In this document: positions 34,763-43,595 of the stretch, in pieces
How positions within the stretch are numbered: position 1 is the first letter of the stretch
Layout: each line of letters starts with the position of its first letter
Assembly: GCA_031376385.1 (NCBI GenBank)
Contig: JANMDQ010000013.1
Span: 161,527-225,526 of the forward strand
Length of the DNA: 64,000 nucleotides
Direction: 5' to 3'
Source: Aquisediminimonas sp031376385
GTDB lineage: Bacteria; Pseudomonadota; Alphaproteobacteria; Sphingomonadales; Sphingomonadaceae
Notes under the pieces: model-generated
Told to the model about the DNA's origin: nothing
The model's database searches: none
Seen by the model: the letters and a program-made list of their open reading frames with translations, nothing else
Position numbers and translations under genes: made by a program

Positions 34763-35695
34763 ATGGATGTTTCGATCATTATTTGCACGCGAGACCGAGG
34801 GGCGACTCTGAGTGGCACGTTAAGGTCTCTCGCGGCAATCCGCAGTGCGTTGGATTGGGAGGTCATCCTGCTCGACAATGGATCGAGCGACAACACAGCG
34901 TCAGTGATTGCAGCGGCAGATGATTGTGGCGGTCGGTTACACTATGCCTTTTACGGGGAACCTGGTTTGGGCGGCGCCAGAGACTTTGCGTGGCGGCTCG
35001 CAAAGGGGCGCATATGTTCGTTCAGCGACGACGACTGTTACCTTGATCCCGGATTTGTCGATGCAATCGCTGCGGCTTTTGCAGATCACCCCGATGCCGG
35101 ATGTATTGGCGGAAGAATATTGCTTTTTGATCCCGATGACGCGCGTTTGGCCTTTGATGAGCGCGAACACCCCTCGCGGTATGAGCCCTATAGCTATTTT
35201 CCAGGTGGCGCTCTGCAAGGCGCGAACATGAGCTTTCGAACATCTGTTTTAGAGCGGATTGGCGGGTTTGATCGCGAGCTGGGTGCTGGAACGCTGTTCC
35301 CCTGCGAGGATGTTGACGTCATTACGGCCTCTCTTTGGGCGGGTTTTGCAGCTTGGTTCGATCCCCGGCCATTGGTATACCATCACCACGGTCGCCGTGG
35401 CGACGCAGCGGACCGTGCTGTGGCCGGTTATGATCGTGGCCGAGGGGTTTATCACGCAAAATATGTTCTTCGCCAAGACACTCGCTGGCACTTTATGAGG
35501 AAATGGTTGGCACAAGGCCGTTGGAACCGCTTTTTAACTCAAGCTGCGCTAACGCGGGAGTTTGCAGGATCGAGGGCGTATTTCCGCCATCGCAGTGCCA
35601 CTCTTGCTGGGCTAGCGATGGAACCATTTTATCTATTAGTGAGAATCGTCAAGATGATTTGGGATGTTCGCGCTTTGAAGAAAACCGCCAGCTAA
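34763..35695 (+). CDS. Family 2 glycosyltransferase
   Basis: A 310-residue GT-A fold glycosyltransferase. Family 2 features: 'VSIIICTRDRGATLSGTLRS', the nucleotide-binding 'LLDNGSSDNT', the metal-binding DXD-type 'SFSDDDCYLDPG', and the acceptor-side 'GANMSFRTSVLERIGGFD' and 'PCEDVDV'. The 'ED' in the last is the likely catalytic base. The C-terminal part has a basic amphipathic stretch but no clear transmembrane segment. It begins 60 bp after the GT32 gene. Codon and base composition are closer to the chromosomal average than in the two genes before it. Confidence 0.88.
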   Translation: MDVSIIICTRDRGATLSGTLRSLAAIRSALDWEVILLDNGSSDNTASVIAAADDCGGRLHYAFYGEPGLGGARDFAWRLAKGRICSFSDDDCYLDPGFVDAIAAAFADHPDAGCIGGRILLFDPDDARLAFDEREHPSRYEPYSYFPGGALQGANMSFRTSVLERIGGFDRELGAGTLFPCEDVDVITASLWAGFAAWFDPRPLVYHHHGRRGDAADRAVAGYDRGRGVYHAKYVLRQDTRWHFMRKWLAQGRWNRFLTQAALTREFAGSRAYFRHRSATLAGLAMEPFYLLVRIVKMIWDVRALKKTAS

Positions 35696-35707
35696 GAGTA
35701 TCCCGAC

Positions 35708-36790
35708 ATGCGATTGCTGCCATTATTGAATATCTTTCGCAGGAAGTCGTTCCACGAGTTCTTGGACTGTGCCGACGAATGCCGGGAACTGTCGCCTGCG
35801 ATTACCCTGCCTCAAAATGCGGCAGTTAGCTTACCTGACGAATTTTCAAGAGCCCGTCGCTGCTACCGCGATGAGGTTCAGCACGAATTGGGTCGTCTAC
35901 AAGGTAAACCGCGGTTGCACGGTGCCACTCTGGCGTATCGCTTCGACAATGCCGTTGTTGGGAATGGCGCAATATATGCAAGCGGCCAAGCGCTGAAATA
36001 TGCTCCCGATGCGTCGAACTTTTTCTTGAAAGGAGCACAAGACCAATTCGACGAAGCGGTGTTGACGACCAGCCACTGTGCAGAAGTTTTTTTTGGGGAC
36101 TGGTTGGTTGAGGCCCTAAGCTTGGAACTGCTCGCCAGCGAACAGCGCTGGCAGCCAGTGCGATTTAAGAAGAAGGCTTGGACGCATGAGCCGGGTTACC
36201 GTGCCCTTACGGGTCTCGATTGTCTGGGTACCAGTTACGCTACCGTAAACCGACTGTGGCTCGTGGATGATCGAGGATTAAATCTCGGGCGCCGCAATCG
36301 CTTCAATATGTTGCGGAGCAAAGTCCGAGCCTCTGCACTGGTGCCAAAAGAAGAAAACGCGGGAAAAGAACGCATCTATCTTGGTCGGGGGACCAGCGGC
36401 AAGCCTAGGCATTTGGCCAATACGGACGCTGTAATATCAAAGCTGGAACTTGAAGGCTTTCAATATATCGAACCAGAACAAGAAACGCCGTTATCGTTGG
36501 TGCGAAAGCTGGCAGAAGCAGAGATTGTGGTGGCCCAAGAAGGGTCGGCGCATGTTCACGCTCTCTTAGCAATGCCGAAATCGGGCGGATTGATTAATAT
36601 ACAACCGCCCTTCCGCTTCACGGCACCCGGCAAGGATATGGCTGATATGGCGGGCATCGGATATGGTTTTGCTGTTGCAGATCCGGTAGAACAAGGGTTC
36701 TCTATGGACCCTGACCACCTGCTAAAAACTATTGACCTGATGATCAAACAGCTCCGCCTAAATGAGGCTGGTCAGCAGCGGCAACTCTGA
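35708..36790 (+). CDS. GT61 family (DUF563) glycosyltransferase
   Basis: A 360-residue protein. The C-terminal half resembles GT61/DUF563 glycosyltransferases: 'ERIYLGRGTSGKPRHLAN', then 'EIVVAQEGSAHVHALLAMP', the usual conserved core. The N-terminal half is family-specific. It is 12 bp after the GT2 gene, so the two are likely cotranscribed. Its 3' end overlaps the convergent GT4 gene by 19 bp. Donor and acceptor are unknown. I judge the family call reasonable but not certain. Confidence 0.75.
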   Translation: MRLLPLLNIFRRKSFHEFLDCADECRELSPAITLPQNAAVSLPDEFSRARRCYRDEVQHELGRLQGKPRLHGATLAYRFDNAVVGNGAIYASGQALKYAPDASNFFLKGAQDQFDEAVLTTSHCAEVFFGDWLVEALSLELLASEQRWQPVRFKKKAWTHEPGYRALTGLDCLGTSYATVNRLWLVDDRGLNLGRRNRFNMLRSKVRASALVPKEENAGKERIYLGRGTSGKPRHLANTDAVISKLELEGFQYIEPEQETPLSLVRKLAEAEIVVAQEGSAHVHALLAMPKSGGLINIQPPFRFTAPGKDMADMAGIGYGFAVADPVEQGFSMDPDHLLKTIDLMIKQLRLNEAGQQRQL

Positions 36791-38037
36791 ATGGCGCTCA
36801 CAAGAGCGGCAGTGAGTCCTTGGTTGCGATCATAAAACTGAACAGCGGCGTCTTTAGTCGCGGCCTGCAGGCGTGAATATGTGCTTTGGTCCGTTGCAAG
36901 CCGAACAACCGCATCAGCATATCCGGCGATGTCATTGGTCGGCACCTCAATTGCGGCTTCCCTGACAAATTCAAGGGCCGGCACGACAGGATTGGTGATA
37001 AGGGGACGTCCCGCCAGCACCGCCTCAATCGCGGTCATTGCCAAACCTTCGGAAAATTCGCTTCTGGTCGGTACGATGCAGGCATGAATCTTGTCATAAA
37101 GTAATTTTAGGGTGGCTGGCTGAACCCGCCCTTTGACTTCAAAGATGGATGCAAGTTCCTGGTGACCGACGGCATCGCGGAGAGCCTGAAGGTCAGGCCC
37201 ATCACCGCAGACAGTCCAGCGGACGCGCCCCGGATGACTATGTTCAACCAATGCAGCGATCTTTACCAAGTCCAGCGCACCCTTGTCCTGCGTCACCCGT
37301 CCGACAAACATCAATTCAAAAGGCGCGTTCTCTGACCAGACAGGCTCTGCAATGTTGGTGAAAAATGATCGACGGAACTGTGCCCGAATCGGAAAGATCG
37401 GATATTTTTTTGTGTGAGTGACCGCCATTATCTGGCGCTCAATGATCGGTGAGACGACCAAGATGAAGCACGGACCATAGCGCAAAAAAAGCCCGTCTAA
37501 ATAAGAAACAATGCGGCGTCGAAGTGTTTTCGGTGCGAAACCATTGGGCCATAAGCTATTATGCAAGATCAGAGCTACTTGCATGCGATTCATCCAAAAG
37601 ATGAACATCATGAATGTTTGGGTTACCCCAGAATCGATTATAACAATGTCAGAATTAAAGGATTTTGAAAATCGCAGCAATTTCCAGCAATATCTGAAAT
37701 CTTCCCAATAATAGCTCAAGCCCGTTTTTTCATTTTTCTTCAAATGCCTGATTTCAGTATCGGCTTCCTGGAGAAATCCATTGTCGCCCCTGTCCGATAT
37801 CATCATGAGTTTAGCGCCCAAAATAGAGGCTGATTCTTCCACTTGACCGGAAAAAGTAAGCGAGACTTGACTTGGGTCGTCAGAGCCCGCTTTCCACCAA
37901 TGGTGAGCTTCTATTAAGTTGGCACGGCCAGCCGAAACATAGCAAATCTTTAACGGTTTTTCTTGCTTCAATTCTCTTTTATATTGGGTGATCGGCATAT
38001 TGCACTTTCTGCAGTTCCAATATTTAGCGGTCCGCAT
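36772..38037 (-). CDS. GT4-type glycosyltransferase
   Basis: A 421-residue (or 408-residue) GT-B glycosyltransferase. The C-terminal group-1 domain shows 'FELMFVGRVTQDKGALDLV', 'WTVCGDGPDLQALRDAV' and the EX7E-like 'PTRSEFSEGLAMTAIEAVL'. The N-terminal acceptor domain opens with 'KICYVSAGRANLIEAHHWW'. Two starts are possible: ATG 38037, with a GAGCAAGG upstream, or ATG 37998, closer to the domain. The gene is convergent with and overlaps the GT61 gene by 19 bp, so it belongs to a different transcript of the same island. The N-terminal third is AT-rich. Confidence 0.85.
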   Translation of the reverse strand: MRTAKYWNCRKCNMPITQYKRELKQEKPLKICYVSAGRANLIEAHHWWKAGSDDPSQVSLTFSGQVEESASILGAKLMMISDRGDNGFLQEADTEIRHLKKNEKTGLSYYWEDFRYCWKLLRFSKSFNSDIVIIDSGVTQTFMMFIFWMNRMQVALILHNSLWPNGFAPKTLRRRIVSYLDGLFLRYGPCFILVVSPIIERQIMAVTHTKKYPIFPIRAQFRRSFFTNIAEPVWSENAPFELMFVGRVTQDKGALDLVKIAALVEHSHPGRVRWTVCGDGPDLQALRDAVGHQELASIFEVKGRVQPATLKLLYDKIHACIVPTRSEFSEGLAMTAIEAVLAGRPLITNPVVPALEFVREAAIEVPTNDIAGYADAVVRLATDQSTYSRLQAATKDAAVQFYDRNQGLTAALVSAIQSCRC

Positions 38038-38239
38038 AGCCTTGCTCGGTTAAGACTTGAGTGGCCATTGTGCAATCAGAGAAACACCATCTAGCAGGCC
38101 GAGCATGTCTTCTAACGGGAGGCATAAACGCCGATGACCTGCATTCAAGCTAAAGACAGAATTCGGCACTAAGCATATGATTGCACTGACGGGCGAAATG
38201 GCTAAATCCTTTGTGTAAGGATGAGAAGGAATTGATTTC

Positions 38240-39196
38240 ATGAGTAAGATGACTGCACGCCTCACTGGCACTGATCTGATCGAAGAGATCATGCGCCTCA
38301 AAAAGGAACGCAATGCCGTCATCCTTGCGCATTATTATCAGCGGTCTGAATTGCAGGATATTGCGGATTATGTCGGGGACAGTCTGGAGCTTTCCAAAAA
38401 AGCCGCCGCGACGGGTGCGGATGTGATTGCCTTTTGCGGGGTGAAATTCATGGCCGACACGGCAAAAATCCTATCGCCGGACAAGATCGTGGTGCTGCCA
38501 GATCTCGACGCTGGATGCAGCCTTGAGGACAGTTGCCCGCCCGCCAAGTTCAAGGCATTTCGCGATGCCCATCCTGATCATATCGCAATTACCTACATCA
38601 ATTGTTCCACTGAAGTGAAAGCGCTCAGTGATATCATCGTGACGTCCTCTTCAGCTGAAACCATCTTGGCGCAAATTCCAATGGATCAGAAAATCATCTT
38701 TGGCCCCGACAAGCATCTTGGCGGTTACATCGCCCGCAAGACCGGGCGGGATATGTTGCTATGGCCCGGCGTCTGCATCGTGCATGAGGCGTTTAGCGAA
38801 ACGGAGCTGATCAAACTGAAAGCCCAACATCCCGGTGCGCCTGTGGCGGCTCACCCCGAATGCCCGCCGCACATCATCGATCATGCAGACTATGTGGGCA
38901 GCACAAGCGGCATCCTCAATTTCGCCAAAACATTCCCCGGCGACACGCTCATCGTCGCGACTGAACCGCATATCATTCACCAGATGGAAAAGGCGATCCC
39001 CGAAAAAACCTTCATCGGCGCGCCAGGTGCGGACGGCAACTGCAACTGCAACATCTGCCCCTATATGGCGCTCAACACGATGGAAAAGCTCTATGTGGCG
39101 TTGCGGGATTTGTCGCCGCGGATCGAGATTGAGGAAGGGCTGCGCCTGGCGGCGAAGAAGTCGCTGGATCGGATGCTGGAGATGGCGGGGAAGTAA
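38240..39196 (+). CDS. nadA: Quinolinate synthase
   Basis: A 318-residue 4Fe-4S enzyme that condenses iminoaspartate with dihydroxyacetone phosphate to quinolinate for NAD synthesis. The three cluster cysteines are in 'AFCGVKFMADTAKIL', 'AHPECPPHI' and 'CNICPYMALNTMEKL'. The N-terminal 'RNAVILAHYYQRSELQDIADYVGDS' region is diagnostic (substrate-binding HYYQ). AAGGA lies about 13 bases before the ATG. nadB and nadC are not nearby, so it is a stand-alone gene here. It marks the return to chromosomal base composition after the glycan island. Confidence 0.97.
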   Translation: MSKMTARLTGTDLIEEIMRLKKERNAVILAHYYQRSELQDIADYVGDSLELSKKAAATGADVIAFCGVKFMADTAKILSPDKIVVLPDLDAGCSLEDSCPPAKFKAFRDAHPDHIAITYINCSTEVKALSDIIVTSSSAETILAQIPMDQKIIFGPDKHLGGYIARKTGRDMLLWPGVCIVHEAFSETELIKLKAQHPGAPVAAHPECPPHIIDHADYVGSTSGILNFAKTFPGDTLIVATEPHIIHQMEKAIPEKTFIGAPGADGNCNCNICPYMALNTMEKLYVALRDLSPRIEIEEGLRLAAKKSLDRMLEMAGK

Positions 39197-39261
39197 CGGC
39201 AGGCTGAAGCTAGTCAGATTCGCTGTTGTTTTACGCAAGGCTTAAACATATTTTTGGGATT

Positions 39262-39285
39262 GGGGGCGGCCCGCCGGCCACCCCT
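39262..39285. terminator. GC-rich hairpin between convergent genes
   Basis: GGGGCGGCC pairs with GGCCACCCC (one mismatch) around a four-base loop. It lies between the nadA stop and the stop of the small secreted-protein gene and could serve both strands, but a good T-run is missing on either side. Confidence 0.35.
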
Positions 39286-39304
39286 CCCATTGTCTGCCGC
39301 TGTT

Positions 39305-39622
39305 TCACCGCACCTGCGCATCATGCTTCTGGCGATAGATGTTGGCGCTGGCCCGGTCTTGCTTTGCCTCGATCCGTGCGCGTTCTATTGGCGTGAGGCC
39401 GCCACCATCGGCGCGGTTGCGGGCTTCGAAGCGGGCGATGCCGACTTGCTGGCGTTCGAGGCGCACTGTCTCGCGCGCAGTTAGGCTGCCGCTTTTCAGG
39501 CCACCAACTATGCGGTGCTGCTGATGGTTTTGGCGCTGATTGATCCGCGCGTCGGCAGGCACAGCAACGGTAAGAGCAGCGACAGCGCAAGTCGCAGCGG
39601 CGAGGGACAGTCGGATAGTCAT
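39305..39622 (-). CDS. Small secreted basic protein of unknown function
   Basis: A 105-residue protein. The first 25 residues form a signal peptide ('LSLAAATCAVAALTVAVPA' with cleavage after ADA). The mature part is highly charged and Gln/Arg-rich with paired helical stretches ('LTARETVRLERQQVGIARFEARNRA' and 'PIERARIEAKQDRASANIYRQKHD', each under length limits when split), suggesting a small periplasmic helical hairpin. I placed the start at the ATG with AAGGAGA upstream rather than ten codons earlier. Similar short proteins are common in sphingomonads, but I know no function. Confidence 0.75.
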   Translation of the reverse strand: MTIRLSLAAATCAVAALTVAVPADARINQRQNHQQHRIVGGLKSGSLTARETVRLERQQVGIARFEARNRADGGGLTPIERARIEAKQDRASANIYRQKHDAQVR

Positions 39623-39734
39623 ATCAAATCTCCTTTGTGGACGGGGGATCATCCACTGTGCCTAACGCGCCGGACAGGAATAACCTTCGCGCAGGGTTCA
39701 GCCATTCAATATGTCCTCAACGCCAGCAATCGCC

Positions 39735-41606
39735 TTACCCCCCGCTATCCACAGCTTCACTCGCGGCCACCCAGCGTGCTTCGGCAGCGGCCAGTGCGTC
39801 GCTGATTTTGGCGCGGCGTTGCATCAATTCGGTCATAGTGAGGTTGGCGTGATCAGGATCTGCTGTGCGCGGATCAAACATGGCTTGATCAATGGCGGAT
39901 CGGACTGCACTTAGCTTGGCCATATCGGCTTCGGCATCATGCACGGCTTTGCGCATTGCTTGTTGCTGTTCGCGGAAGAGAGCTGCGGCTTTGCGATCTT
40001 CTTTCTTGTTGCCGCTGCCTTTGCCGTCGGCGCCCTTATTCTGGTTCTTGCCAAGGATCATATCGGTATAATCATCAAGGCTGCCGACGAAATCCTTCGC
40101 CGTACCATTGTCGACCAGCACGAGACGGTCTGCGGTCAGTTCGAGCATGTGGCGGTCATGGCTGACGAGAACGACAGCGCCTTCATATTCATTGAGCGCC
40201 TGCACCAGCGCCTCACGCGCATCGACGTCGAGATGGTTTGTTGGTTCGTCAAGGATCAGCATATGCGGGGCTTCACGCGTGATCAGCGCCAGCGCGAGCC
40301 GCGCACGTTCGCCGCCGGATAGTTTGCCCACTTGCGTAGTGGCTTTCTGGCCGGAGAACCCAAAGCGCCCCAATTGTCCGCGGACAGCACCCGGTGACGC
40401 GCCTTTCATGGCGCGCGTCATATGTTCGAGCGGCGTATCTGCGCCATCCAGTTCCTCAACCTGATACTGGGTGAAATAGCCCACGCGCATTTTGCCCGAT
40501 GCATTTACCTCGCCAGACATGGGGGCGAGTTGAGCGGCGAGTAGCCGTGCCAGTGTCGTCTTGCCATTGCCGTTGCGGCCCAGCAACGCCACGCGGTCGT
40601 CTGGGTCTAGCCGCAGGTTCAATCGCTCGAGGATCGGCTTATCCTCAGTGTACCCGACACTTGCCAGATCAAGCGTGACGAGCGGCGGCTTCAATTCTTC
40701 CGGGCTTGGAAAATCAAAGCTGAGCGAGGGATCATCGGCCATTGCGGCAATGGGTTGCATCCGCGCCAGCGCCTTCGCGCGCGATTGGGCTTGTTTGGCG
40801 GTCGAAGCACGGGCGCTGTTGCGGGCAATATAATCTTGCAGCTTAGCACGCTGCGCATCCTGTGATGCTTTGGCAGCGGCGAGTTGCGCAGCCCGTTCGG
40901 CGCGCTGGCGTTCAAAACTGTCATAGCCGCCAGTGTAAAGTGTGGTCTGCCCGCCCTCCAGATGAAGAATATGATCGACGACACTGTTCAGCAGATCGCG
41001 TTCATGGCTGATGACAATCATCGTCGCGGGATAGGATTTGAGGAAGTTTTCCAGCCATAGCGTCGCTTCCAGATCGAGATGGTTTGACGGTTCATCGAGC
41101 AGCAGTAAATCTGGCGCGGAGAACAGCAAAGCCGCCAGCGCCACTCGCATTTTCCAGCCGCCTGAAAAGCTATCCAGCGCGCGGTGCTGATCATCTTCAG
41201 GAAAGCCCAGCCCAACGAGAATGCGTGCAGCGCGGGCGGGCGCTGCATGAGCATCAATGGCGTTCAGCCGCTCATGGATTTCGCCCATCCGGTCAAGGTC
41301 TTCAACAGTTTCGGATTCGAGGAGAAGTGCTTCGCGTTCAGTATCCGCAGCCAGCACGGCTTGGATCGGCGTTGTAATGCCTGATGGGGCTTCTTGCGCG
41401 ATATAGCCGATACGCGCAGCCTTGGGCATATCGATGCTGCCGTCATCTGCTTCGATTTCACCAATGATGGTTTTCATCAGCGTCGATTTGCCTGCGCCAT
41501 TGCGGCCAATCAGCCCTACTTTGGCTTTGGACGGCAACGAAGCATTGGCGCGGTCAAGGATAGGGCGTCCGCCCAGACGAACGGTGAGGGAGTTGATGGT
41601 GATCAT
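39735..41606 (-). CDS. ABC-F family ATP-binding protein
   Basis: A 623-residue soluble protein with two ABC ATPase domains and no membrane segments. Walker A motifs are 'GRNGAGKSTLMK' and 'GRNGNGKTTLARLL'; signature/Walker B pairs are 'SFSGGWKMR...LLLLDEPSNHLD' and 'KLSGGERAR...LILDEPTNHLD'. The linker between domains is charged and helical, followed by a lysine-rich C-terminal coiled coil ('NQNKGADGKGSGNKKEDRK'). ABC-F proteins act on the ribosome in translation or antibiotic protection; this layout is like Uup/YheS. It stands alone. The C-terminal extension is typical of the YheS/Uup group. Confidence 0.93.
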   Translation of the reverse strand: MITINSLTVRLGGRPILDRANASLPSKAKVGLIGRNGAGKSTLMKTIIGEIEADDGSIDMPKAARIGYIAQEAPSGITTPIQAVLAADTEREALLLESETVEDLDRMGEIHERLNAIDAHAAPARAARILVGLGFPEDDQHRALDSFSGGWKMRVALAALLFSAPDLLLLDEPSNHLDLEATLWLENFLKSYPATMIVISHERDLLNSVVDHILHLEGGQTTLYTGGYDSFERQRAERAAQLAAAKASQDAQRAKLQDYIARNSARASTAKQAQSRAKALARMQPIAAMADDPSLSFDFPSPEELKPPLVTLDLASVGYTEDKPILERLNLRLDPDDRVALLGRNGNGKTTLARLLAAQLAPMSGEVNASGKMRVGYFTQYQVEELDGADTPLEHMTRAMKGASPGAVRGQLGRFGFSGQKATTQVGKLSGGERARLALALITREAPHMLILDEPTNHLDVDAREALVQALNEYEGAVVLVSHDRHMLELTADRLVLVDNGTAKDFVGSLDDYTDMILGKNQNKGADGKGSGNKKEDRKAAALFREQQQAMRKAVHDAEADMAKLSAVRSAIDQAMFDPRTADPDHANLTMTELMQRRAKISDALAAAEARWVAASEAVDSGG

Positions 41607-41671
41607 GATGGGCGAGGCCCTAGCGCGGGCGGCTCATAAAGTCACTTGGGAATGAGAGGGAGAGGAAAGAC

Positions 41672-41710
41672 CGGGGGCGCTGCAATAAAGGGGGAGGGAC
41701 AGCGCCCCCG
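41672..41710 (-). terminator. Strong hairpin after the fasciclin gene
   Basis: CGGGGGCGCTG (41672-41682) pairs perfectly with CAGCGCCCCCG (41700-41710) around a 17-base loop. It lies just past the fasciclin gene stop on the minus strand and is followed there by a pyrimidine-rich tract (GTCTTTCCTCTCC) rather than a clean T-run. Confidence 0.65.
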
Positions 41711-41720
41711 ACCTAGCTCT

Positions 41721-42284
41721 TTATGGCATCAACACAGAGTTGATGACATGAACAACGCCATTTGATTGCATGACATTGGCTTGAGTGACTGTTGATTTGC
41801 CACCCTTCGCGTCTGTCAGCACAAGCTGCTTGCCGACCATGCGCGCGGTGAGCTTGCCACCCTGAACAGTCGTGAGCGAGGCTTGGCCCTTACCGGCACG
41901 GATTGCGGCCATCACGTTCTGCGCGGTCACTTTGCCGGGCACAACATGATAGGTGAGGATCGTCGTCAGCGTGCCCTTGTTTTCAGGCTTTACCAGCGTG
42001 TCGACTGTGCCGGCGGGAAGCTTGGCAAAGGCTGCGTCAGTTGGCGCAAACACGGTGAACGGCCCAGGGCTGGCAAGCGTATCGACCAGGCCAGCGGCCT
42101 GCACAGCGGCAACCAAAGTCTTCAGGTTGTTGGCCTTTGATGCGTTGGTGACGATATTGTCTGACGGCATCATGGCAGCACCGCCAACCATGGGCGCTTT
42201 GTGACCCATGGACTCGTGGTGAGCTGCGAACGCCGCGCCGCTAAGCGCAACAGCAGATAGGGCAAATATAATGGTTTTCTTCAT
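41721..42284 (-). CDS. Fasciclin (FAS1) domain secreted protein
   Basis: A 187-residue protein. A signal peptide ('KKTIIFALSAVALSGAAFA') precedes a single FAS1 domain (about 45-185) with the conserved 'FTVFAPTDAAFAKLPAG' and 'LTYHVVPGKVTAQNV' motifs, and 'GVVHVINSVLMP' at the end. FAS1 proteins mediate adhesion at the cell surface; single-domain bacterial members are secreted or periplasmic. An open frame extends 128 codons further upstream, but the ATG at 42284 begins the signal peptide and AAGGA lies upstream, so the extension is not coding. The gene stands alone. Confidence 0.92.
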   Translation of the reverse strand: MKKTIIFALSAVALSGAAFAAHHESMGHKAPMVGGAAMMPSDNIVTNASKANNLKTLVAAVQAAGLVDTLASPGPFTVFAPTDAAFAKLPAGTVDTLVKPENKGTLTTILTYHVVPGKVTAQNVMAAIRAGKGQASLTTVQGGKLTARMVGKQLVLTDAKGGKSTVTQANVMQSNGVVHVINSVLMP

Positions 42285-43595
42285 GGGAATGCTGGTCCTT
42301 ATCTCTTGTGCCCGGGGGATGGGCACGGAAGAGATACGAATGGGAACGCGGCGCGGATGCACCGGGGATCGAAAAAAAGAAGCAGCCCGATTTGCGGCGG
42401 TATATTGAGGCGCGGGCTGATGGCGCCAATTGGGCCGAAGGCGAATGTCCCGTTCAGAGTTGACACTTGGTTCACACCCAAACGCTTTTTCGCCAAACAT
42501 ATGTTCAATCTTCCCTGCCCCCTCACGCGGCAGGCACGCGAAGGTCACAAAGGTCACACGAAAACGCAGTTTTGATGAACGGATGTTCATATTTCCTCGC
42601 TTGGCAACAACCCATGACGGGCTAGGCAGCGAATCGAAATGCGAGTCAGTGGTCATCCCGAAGGTCAACCAAAAAATCTCCTACATTGCAAGAACATTAT
42701 GTGAACATAGACCGTGGGGCATATGATGACAGGAGTATAGCTTCGGGCACAAGAGTCACAATGGCTGGTATGTTGGGGGGAGCTGACTGTCAGGTTTTCT
42801 TGAAATCAGACCCTAAACGGACATTCCCAACCACGTCACCCCGTGCTTGACTTAGTTTATCCTGAGCTACGCCGAAGGGGGGTTCGGCTTGGGTGTCCAT
42901 CGGGAAAAGCTTGGCGCTTCCGCTCGCATTGCAAAGGCAGCCTTGGCCCGCATCAAGTGCGGGCTGACGATAAAGGCTAATGTCTGCTTTGTGTGATGAT
43001 GACGAGCAGCACGAACGACCGCAATCTTGTCGAAAGCCACCGCCCTATCCGCCGTCTCCCCGCACTTGATGCGGGGCTTGGCTTTGGGGCGTGCTGTGAT
43101 TGAAGCAAACAGCTTTGGACCGGTGCGATCTTTGGAGTGACTTGTTTCATGACACGGAGCGGACAAAAGCCTAACCCCCTTCGGCGTAGCTCAGGATAAA
43201 CTAAGTCAAGCATGGGGAGACGGTGTGTTGAACGTCCGGTACTGGAAAGCTGGATGGTACAACCGTTTGACCCGAATCTTAGCGGCAACCGTCGCTAAGT
43301 TTCGTCGTGAGTGGTACGATACGCTGATCACAGCGTCTGAGGGGACATTGCCTAATCCCTCCGATCATCATTCCAACCGTGAATCGAGTTCAAGATGGCG
43401 GATTTGGACTTCGGCGAATTAAAGACGAGGCAGCGTCTTGCCGGGGACAAGATACCGGACTGGTTTTGAGTTGGGTTGGCAGGCACTCTCAGTGCCCCGG
43501 GCCCCGCGAAATGCAGCTTGTTTCGACCAACGGCCTTCGCGAGGCGGCCAACGTCTGCTAGCGATACTCAACGACATTATTGAAGAGGATGAAAA
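42285..43595. other. Gene-free 1.3-kb region with repeats
   Basis: Between the divergent fasciclin and M16 peptidase genes no convincing gene is seen. Contents: two GTTGACAC/GTTCACAC-like units (42458-42477); a 380-bp inverted-repeat element (42838-43217); a hairpin CTTAGCG/CGCTAAG at 43278-43299; a small hairpin GGCACT/AGTGCC at 43482-43496. Short open frames occur (for example 43225-43422), but none has a recognisable product. Confidence 0.6.
42838..43217. repeat. Inverted-repeat element with internal REP-like hairpins
   Basis: Two nearly identical arms of about 45 bp, 42838-42883 and 43173-43217, face each other. Both contain the core TTCGGCGTAGCTCAGGATAA followed by ACTAAGTCAAGCA. Inside are two hairpins, CCCGCA-TCAAG-TGCGGG (42948-42964) and CCCCGCA-CTTGA-TGCGGGG (43059-43077), in opposite orientation. 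No transposase gene or clear target-site duplication is present. It resembles a non-autonomous (MITE or REP-doublet) element; related arms and hairpins are familiar in sphingomonad intergenic DNA from memory. Confidence 0.75.

Noticed and set aside
42285..42668. 128-codon upstream extension of the fasciclin gene
   Set aside because: A signal peptide begins at the ATG at 42284; the extension has no ribosome site or recognisable domain.
42865..42885. Glycine-riboswitch-like CGCCGAAGGGG
   Set aside because: The same sequence forms part of the 45-bp inverted-repeat arms and lacks the rest of the riboswitch; it is not upstream of a glycine gene.
43225..43422. Small gene in the repeat-rich gap before the M16 peptidase
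   Set aside because: No ribosome site, no family resemblance, and it begins at the edge of the inverted-repeat element.
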